DNA from: Bacillota bacterium
Lineage (GTDB): Bacteria > Bacillota > UBA4882 > UBA8346
NCBI GenBank assembly: GCA_023415835.1
Contig: JAEZJK010000033.1
Location: 1-29,221, forward strand
DNA: 29,221 nt
Direction: 5' to 3'
A program made the position numbers and the translations under genes. Below are positions 25,098-29,221 of this stretch, piece by piece (position 1 is the first letter of the stretch; each line of letters begins with the position of its first letter). The notes under the pieces are model-generated. The model made no database searches, was not told the origin of the DNA, and saw only the letters and a program-made list of their open reading frames with translations.

Positions 25098-25795
25098 AAC
25101 TGGATAATTTGTCCGTCAGCTACGGTTCGGTCCGGGCAGTCCAAAACCTTTCAATGGAAGTTCCCCACCAGTCAATTGTAGCTTTAATCGGAGCGAACGG
25201 CGCCGGAAAAAGCAGCCTCCTCTCCGCGATATCCGGTTTAATTCCTTACCGGGGCAAAATCCTCTTCAACGAAGCGCCACTGCCGACTAAATCTTTTGAA
25301 GTGGTTAAAAAAGGAGTAGTCCAGATCCCGGAAGGCCGTTTGATCTTTTCGAATTTGACCATTTACGAAAACCTACTCTGTGGGGCTTATACCAATTGGA
25401 ACCGCGAGCGGATCGCTGAAAATTTGGAACGTGTCTATGCTTTGTTTCCCAGATTAAAACAAAGGACCAAGCAATATGCGGGGACCCTTTCCGGGGGCGA
25501 GCGCCAAATGTTGGCGTTAGGCCGTGGCCTGATGAGCAATCCGAAACTATTGTTAATAGACGAACCTTCCCTTGGTTTAGCCCCGCTTTTAGTCCAGCAG
25601 GTACTGGAGATGATTCAGGAGATTAATAAGCAAGGGACAACGATTTTATTGGTAGAACAAAATGCCAGAAAATCTTTGAGTATTTCCGATTACGCTTATG
25701 TATTGCAGACCGGAAAACTAGTGCGCCAGGGAACAGGAAAGGACTTATTAAACGATCCGGCTATTCAAGAGGCTTATCTTGGAGGTAAGTGTTGA
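25091..25795 (+). CDS. Liv-type ABC transporter ATP-binding protein (LivF family)
   Basis: Walker A GANGAGKSS (34-42), signature LSGGERQ, Walker B LLLIDEPSLGLAP and the switch segment LLVEQNARKSL are intact. I start at ATG 25091, 6 nt after a GGGGGAGGA Shine-Dalgarno, and not at the in-frame TTG 25067, which has no SD. The resulting 234 residues match the family. It overlaps the preceding gene by 7 bp and is the last gene of the transporter operon. Confidence 0.94.
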   Translation: MLKLDNLSVSYGSVRAVQNLSMEVPHQSIVALIGANGAGKSSLLSAISGLIPYRGKILFNEAPLPTKSFEVVKKGVVQIPEGRLIFSNLTIYENLLCGAYTNWNRERIAENLERVYALFPRLKQRTKQYAGTLSGGERQMLALGRGLMSNPKLLLIDEPSLGLAPLLVQQVLEMIQEINKQGTTILLVEQNARKSLSISDYAYVLQTGKLVRQGTGKDLLNDPAIQEAYLGGKC

Positions 25796-25894
25796 ACACC
25801 GGCCTGAGGTAAATAACTACTGAGCTCAATTAGAGCCGCCTAGATTTCGCCGTTTGCCTCTGTCGGTGGGGCCTAAATTTAAATGTTGCTTCCT

Positions 25895-25985
25895 TAGCGG
25901 TATTTGTGGTTTTGATTTCCGGATTGTATTAAAGGCAGGTTATTAATCGCATTTTTAAAGGTGAAATCACCGTTTCATAAGAATA
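25895..25985 (+). pseudogene. Decayed 3' fragment of a TerC-family gene
   Basis: From 25899 the sequence aligns without gaps for 20 codons to the C-terminal coding region of the intact TerC gene (26938 onward), with 46 of 60 bases identical. In that frame it reads VFVVLISGLY, stop, RQVINRIFKGEITVS, stop. The likeness continues past the stop into GGTAAGAGTT and a near-identical terminator. Similarity upstream of about 25860 is weak. It is the remnant of a tandem duplicate of the downstream gene. Confidence 0.7.
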
Positions 25986-26009
25986 GGAGCGAAGGTAAGA
26001 GTTTAACCC

Positions 26010-26035
26010 ACACCCGTTATCCAGCGGGTGTTTTT
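26010..26035 (+). terminator. Terminator of the TerC remnant, likely also of the transporter operon
   Basis: ACACCCG and CGGGTGT form the stem around TTATCCAG, followed by TTTTTAT. It is a sister of the terminator behind the intact TerC gene (27045-27074) and was probably duplicated with the gene. It is now the first clear terminator behind the transporter operon. Confidence 0.75.
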
Positions 26036-26089
26036 ATATGAGAAAACCCCATATTAAACATAACTTTCAACGATGAGGAAGATAAAACT

Positions 26090-26136
26090 CCTTTTGATAT
26101 AAGATCTACCAACTGCAACCAAAAAATATCAAAAGG
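26090..26136. repeat. 11-bp inverted repeat upstream of TerC
   Basis: CCTTTTGATAT (26090-26100) and ATATCAAAAGG (26126-26136) are perfect reverse complements, 25 bp apart. They lie about 110 bp before the TerC promoter. They could be an operator or part of a decayed element. Confidence 0.5.
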
Positions 26137-26248
26137 TTGATTTTAGGGGATTTATAATAAAAGTTAACTACCTTAAACCGGATTAGAGTCCGTTAACCTT
26201 CAATAATTAAGAAGATGTAAAAACGGCGTGCTAATATGGTAAACAAGC

Positions 26249-26277
26249 TTGACTGGGATTTGTTTCAGGACTAATAT
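26249..26277 (+). promoter_or_regulatory. Sigma-70-type promoter of the TerC gene
   Basis: TTGACT at 26249-26254, a 17-bp spacer, and TAATAT at 26272-26277 make a near-consensus housekeeping promoter. Transcription would begin near 26284, giving a leader of about 50 nt, too short for a full yybP-ykoY riboswitch. Confidence 0.7.
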
Positions 26278-26334
26278 TATTGTTAAATATGGTGATTTAT
26301 TACATACTATTTGTTGCAAAAGGAGTCCCGTGTC

Positions 26335-27030
26335 ATGAAACTGATACTAGAAATTTTGTCCATTGTTCTAATCGACTTAGTCCTTTCCGGAGATAATGCT
26401 GCCGTCATTGGCCTTGCTATTAAAAACCTTCCCGCCGAACAACGTAAATCAGCCGCATTTTTCGGGGCAGGAGGCGCAATTGTACTAAGGGTGCTTTTTA
26501 CTGTTGTTGCAACGATGTTGATACATATACCTTTTTTGAATGCCGTCGGCGGTGTTATTTTACTCGGGATCACCTGGAACCTGCTGAAGAACAACGACAA
26601 CGAAGGGGAACAGATCGCCGGCAGTCATCGGTATTGGGCTGCCGTAGGCAGTATTGTCTTGGCCGATATCTCAATGGCATTCGACAATATTATGGGTGTA
26701 GCCGGAGCCGCCCATGGTCAAGTGGGACTGGTTATCCTCGGGTTAGCCTTAAGCATTCCGATTTTGGTGATTGGTTCAAACTGGTTGGCTTCCTTAATGA
26801 ATCGATTTCGAATCATCATCTATCTGGGTGGGGCAGTATTGATCCATACCGCGTTGCTGATGATCCTGACTGATCATGGTATTAAACCTTGGCTGTTCTT
26901 TGGCGAACCGTTAATTCAGGCCTTTGCTATTCTAGCGGCATTGGGGATTTTGGTTTTCGGATTGTATCAGACGCGGTTAATTACTCCCATTTTTAAAGCT
27001 GAAGCCGCCGCTTCAAAAAAAGAAGAGTGA
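26335..27030 (+). CDS. TerC-family integral membrane protein (YkoY/YjbE type)
   Basis: A protein of 231 residues with about seven membrane segments and the two family hallmarks with acidic residues inside the membrane: LVLSGDNAAVIGLA near the start and LADISMAFDNIMGVAGA in the middle. In Bacillota, members export manganese or metallate secreted enzymes; the specific metal cannot be shown here. I start at ATG 26335, 10 nt after AAGGAG, and not at the in-frame TTG 26311, which lies upstream of that SD. It has its own promoter and terminator. A decayed copy of its 3' end lies about 1 kb upstream. Confidence 0.9.
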   Translation: MKLILEILSIVLIDLVLSGDNAAVIGLAIKNLPAEQRKSAAFFGAGGAIVLRVLFTVVATMLIHIPFLNAVGGVILLGITWNLLKNNDNEGEQIAGSHRYWAAVGSIVLADISMAFDNIMGVAGAAHGQVGLVILGLALSIPILVIGSNWLASLMNRFRIIIYLGGAVLIHTALLMILTDHGIKPWLFFGEPLIQAFAILAALGILVFGLYQTRLITPIFKAEAAASKKEE

Positions 27031-27044
27031 GGTAAGAGTTGGAA

Positions 27045-27074
27045 ACACCCACATCTGGCGGGTGTTTTTTTTTG
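27045..27074 (+). terminator. Terminator of the TerC gene
   Basis: ACACCC and GGGTGT enclose ACATCTGGC and are followed by nine T residues. It closely resembles the terminator at 26010. Confidence 0.85.
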
Positions 27075-27332
27075 TCAGTGAATTCAGGGAGCGCTAGCCG
27101 GAGATAAATACCTGTCTCAATATAAGCGAGCAAATATGACTTGGGGACGGGAAGCATAAAGTGTAATTTATTGAAATGCGGAGCTTAACGCCGGATAATT
27201 AAACATATAAATATGGACTAAAAAGACACTTTTGTCCAAAGAAATTTGGGGCTAAAGAGATCTTACTATCATATCAGTAAGTAGAATTTCGATAAACCCA
27301 AATTCACCGGCTAATGAGTATTACAATTCTTC
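27075..27332. other. AT-rich non-coding stretch between convergent genes
   Basis: This part of the 350-bp gap between TerC and the convergent minus-strand gene holds no recognisable gene. Two small hairpins are visible: GGACTAAAAAG with CTTTTGTCC (27215-27237, one bulged T) and CTTACT with AGTAAG near 27265-27284. Confidence 0.5.
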
Positions 27333-27382
27333 AAAAAAAGCGGTTTGTATTGTTAAGCATAAGGGTTTTTCCCACCGCTTTT
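27333..27382 (-). terminator. Terminator of the minus-strand hypothetical gene
   Basis: Read on the minus strand, AAAAGCGGT (27382-27374) pairs with ACCGCTTTT (27344-27336) across a 29-nt loop, and T residues continue to 27333. The stem begins at the last base of the gene's stop codon. Confidence 0.6.
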
Positions 27383-27639
27383 CAGAGGTTATTAAAAATC
27401 TGCCTTAACCAGATTAAATTTTTACTATAGTCTGTCGTGACAACCTCATAAATATTATCCTCCTCATAAAGTAAAGGGCCACAAACTTTCCCTGTTTCAA
27501 CTGACCATACTTTAGGGAAATCCCCTTTCATTTTAAACCCGTTTTGATCCATTCCCAAAAATCTCAGAAAAAATTCCATTATACCCGGGGGACTAACGGG
27601 ATATTCAATAATAAAAAGCCTCTCTTCGCCGAAGATCAT
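27382..27639 (-). CDS. Small hypothetical protein
   Basis: An 85-residue reading frame on the minus strand with AGGAGG 8 nt before its ATG and a terminator directly at its stop, so it looks like a genuine gene. The product is soluble, without signal peptide or membrane segment: aromatic and acidic residues, FFLRFLGMDQNGF near 23-35, and a C-terminal YSKNLIWLRQIFNNL. I do not recognise the family. It is the only clear minus-strand gene in the window and stands alone between TerC and the DUF421 gene. Confidence 0.75.
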   Translation of the reverse strand: MIFGEERLFIIEYPVSPPGIMEFFLRFLGMDQNGFKMKGDFPKVWSVETGKVCGPLLYEEDNIYEVVTTDYSKNLIWLRQIFNNL

Positions 27640-27842
27640 TCATTTATCCTCCTGGAAAATTGTTTCTTTAATAAATTATTAATCAAATTCTACAGGTGAG
27701 ATAGCCGGAGTGAATAAAAAAGCAGTTATGGGCCTAGGTACCAGGTTTATGGTTTTGAATAAATCTTCCATAAAGACCAATACTAAAAGCGCTATGCAAG
27801 ATTATCCGTTGATGTTTTCGAAATTAGGAAAGACCAAAGGAT

Positions 27843-28568
27843 ATGGATGGATTTTGGTATAATATGAATTTTTGGGATAGTCAACCCTCCTTAACAATAA
27901 TGCAATGGGTTTTAAGGGCAACCGTCACTTTTTTTTGGTTATTTTTACTTACCAAAATCATGGGTCAGCGTAATCTGGCACGTCTTCATGGGTTTGACTT
28001 TGCAATCGCCATTTTAGTTAGTGGAACTGCGACTGGTTTTTTAAATTCAGCTAGAAATTCTTTGATTTCGGTATTTACTACAACCGGTTCGGTTGCCTTA
28101 CTCAGTATCGGAATTTCTTTTCTGTGTTTGAAAACCAATAAATTACGGCGTTTTATTCAAGGTAAACCCTATATTTTGGTGGAAAACGGGAAAATAAACG
28201 CAAAAGAGATGGGTAAATCATGGTTCAATATTGATGATTTAATGTTTGAACTTCGCCAAAAAAATGTTCCGAATTTGCAAGATGTAGAATTTGCTATTTT
28301 GGAGACTAATGGAAAGCTGAGTGTTATTCCTAAATCCCAAGCCCGCCCTATCCAGCCCAGAGATTTGCGAATTCAAACCGGTTATGAAGGAATGCCAACA
28401 GTATTAATAGAGGATGGCCATGTTATTACGGATAATTTAATAAGAAATAATTTAGATCAAGCGTGGCTTATTAGCCAATTAAAGAATTATAAAATTAATA
28501 ATGTCAGTGATGTGTTTTTAGCTGTTCTTAGTACGAACGGCCAACTTTTGATTAGTGAGAAAAATTAG
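27843..28568 (+). CDS. DUF421 (YetF-type) membrane protein
   Basis: About three N-terminal membrane segments (residues 18-100) with the family motif KIMGQRNLARLHGFDFAIAI (about 39-58) precede two soluble alpha/beta DUF421 repeats (about 105-160, KPYILVENGKI; and about 180-240, MPTVLIEDGHVI). The family is widespread in Bacillota; some members affect spore germination (the 5AF/2Duf proteins), but a function cannot be assigned here. SD-like AGGAAAG lies 10 nt before ATG 27843. ATG 27864 is an alternative. Confidence 0.88.
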   Translation: MDGFWYNMNFWDSQPSLTIMQWVLRATVTFFWLFLLTKIMGQRNLARLHGFDFAIAILVSGTATGFLNSARNSLISVFTTTGSVALLSIGISFLCLKTNKLRRFIQGKPYILVENGKINAKEMGKSWFNIDDLMFELRQKNVPNLQDVEFAILETNGKLSVIPKSQARPIQPRDLRIQTGYEGMPTVLIEDGHVITDNLIRNNLDQAWLISQLKNYKINNVSDVFLAVLSTNGQLLISEKN

Positions 28569-28711
28569 CTGACATTGGTTGGTCAAAATTTAGAATCAAA
28601 TAGAGATTTATAATATATTTTCAGGCAAAAACCAAAGAAGCTTCCGGTAATATCAAAATCATTCCGAACGGGTTATCTCAAAAAACCATAATTGGCTCGA
28701 AGGAGTTACCA

Positions 28712-29221
28712 ATGTCCCCAAGCATCGCCGTCAGCGTTCCCCGTAAAGAAGCTCCGGATAAAGTAACCGGAGCTGTCAAATATAATTACGATGTCTCAAG
28801 TCCCGATTTGCTCCATGGCTGGTTGGTAACAAGCCTATATGCCCATGCCAATATTAAGTCCATTGATACCGCCGCAGCCTTGAAAATTCCTGGGGTTAAA
28901 GCGGTGGTTACCGGAGAATATTTCCCGGCGATGGTCGGGGTACTCTTGGCGGACAGGCCTCCGCTAGCAATTGGTAAAGTCCGCTATTTCGGAGAACCCA
29001 TCGCAGTAGTCGTTGCCAATAGTGAAACGGAGGCGCGCCGGGCCGCCGATTTGGTTAAAGTCGAATATGAACCGCTTCCGGTGGTAAATTCGGCAGGGGA
29101 TGCTATCCAAAGCAATGCGCCGTTACTCCATGAACAGATGGGTTCTTATACGGTAATCGAAAAAATCATTTACCCGGAACCGGGAACGAATATCGCCCAC
29201 CGGCAAAAAATCCGGAAAGGA
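28712..29221 (+). CDS. Molybdenum hydroxylase large subunit, xanthine dehydrogenase/CoxL family (3'-partial)
   Basis: The frame starts at ATG 28712, 6 nt after AGGAG, and stays open to the window edge (170 codons). It encodes the a/b hammerhead domain: VPRKEAPDKVTGAVKY, LLHGWLVTS, AHANIKSID, IPGVKAVVTGE, RYFGEPIAVVVANSETEARRA and VKVEYEPLPVV. This domain opens the molybdopterin-binding subunit of xanthine dehydrogenases, aldehyde oxidoreductases and CO dehydrogenases. The active-site regions lie beyond the window, so the substrate is open. The frame is also open for about 39 codons upstream without a usual start. Confidence 0.9.
   Translation, partial: MSPSIAVSVPRKEAPDKVTGAVKYNYDVSSPDLLHGWLVTSLYAHANIKSIDTAAALKIPGVKAVVTGEYFPAMVGVLLADRPPLAIGKVRYFGEPIAVVVANSETEARRAADLVKVEYEPLPVVNSAGDAIQSNAPLLHEQMGSYTVIEKIIYPEPGTNIAHRQKIRKG

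Larger units (their letters stand above)
25996..26248 (+). other. Non-coding stretch before the TerC promoter
   Basis: The remaining sequence of the 540-bp gap between the transporter operon and TerC holds a terminator (26010-26035), an 11-bp inverted repeat (26090-26136) and a small CGGA/TCCG hairpin near 26181. I see no gene. I looked for the manganese yybP-ykoY riboswitch that often precedes TerC genes and did not recognise it. Confidence 0.5.

Noticed and set aside
26311..26313. TTG as the TerC start
   Set aside because: AAGGAG lies downstream of it, and ATG 26335 is correctly spaced in the same frame.
26041..26334. yybP-ykoY manganese riboswitch before the TerC gene
   Set aside because: I could not recognise the conserved core, and the near-consensus promoter at 26249 leaves a leader of only about 50 nt.
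27858..27863. Perfect TATAAT inside the start of the DUF421 gene
   Set aside because: No -35 element lies 16-18 bp upstream, and it falls within coding sequence.

Overview
The window looks like chromosomal DNA of a bacterium of the Bacillota type. Ribosome-binding sites are strong AGGAGG-like ones placed 5-12 nt before ATG, GTG or TTG starts. Genes form tight operons with ATGA overlaps, and short GC stems with T-tracts end many of them. The gene families (Liv-type ABC transporter, ROK repressor, YkoY-type TerC, YetF-type DUF421, 7TMR-DISM/LytS hybrid kinases) fit. Cadherin-like and SUMF1-type lipoproteins also occur in spirochaetes, so the assignment is an inference and I do not name a genus. 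No rRNA, tRNA, insertion sequence or CRISPR array was seen.

Region 1 (1-14.7 kb) is a surface-protein and signalling locus. Two paralogous hybrid kinases (7TM sensor, HisKA/HATPase, receiver, then a second LytS-type kinase) flank three exported proteins: a cadherin-like/SUMF1 lipoprotein, a 1597-residue NHL-propeller/IPT/FnIII protein, and a small lipoprotein. The first kinase is cut by the window edge and has no response regulator after it. The second is translationally coupled to a response regulator with a SARP-like wHTH-BTAD output. The lipoprotein gene and the IPT gene share a promoter cassette with identical spacing: hairpin, T/A tract, two GTTAAGT-like repeats exactly 11 bp apart, 8 bp, TAAAAT. 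This is the geometry known for SARP activators, so I propose that the SARP regulator switches on the exported proteins it sits beside. Between the two targets lies a gene-free stretch with nine perfect-length 21-bp tandem units, framed by direct and inverted repeats.

Region 2 (14.9-16.4 kb) is a single NapH-like polyferredoxin membrane protein with a duplicated C-terminal motif.

Region 3 (16.6-25.8 kb) looks like a catabolic and uptake locus: a ROK repressor with a 13-bp inverted-repeat operator, an atypical NagB-like deaminase/isomerase, a Gfo/Idh/MocA oxidoreductase, a PreA-like dihydroorotate-dehydrogenase-fold protein with a ferredoxin tail, and a complete Liv-type ABC transporter. The substrate is not evident.

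Region 4 (25.8-29.2 kb) holds a decayed duplicate of a TerC 3' end with its terminator, the intact TerC gene with a near-consensus promoter, a small unknown minus-strand gene, a DUF421 membrane protein, and the start of a molybdenum hydroxylase (xanthine dehydrogenase/CO dehydrogenase large-subunit family) that runs off the window.
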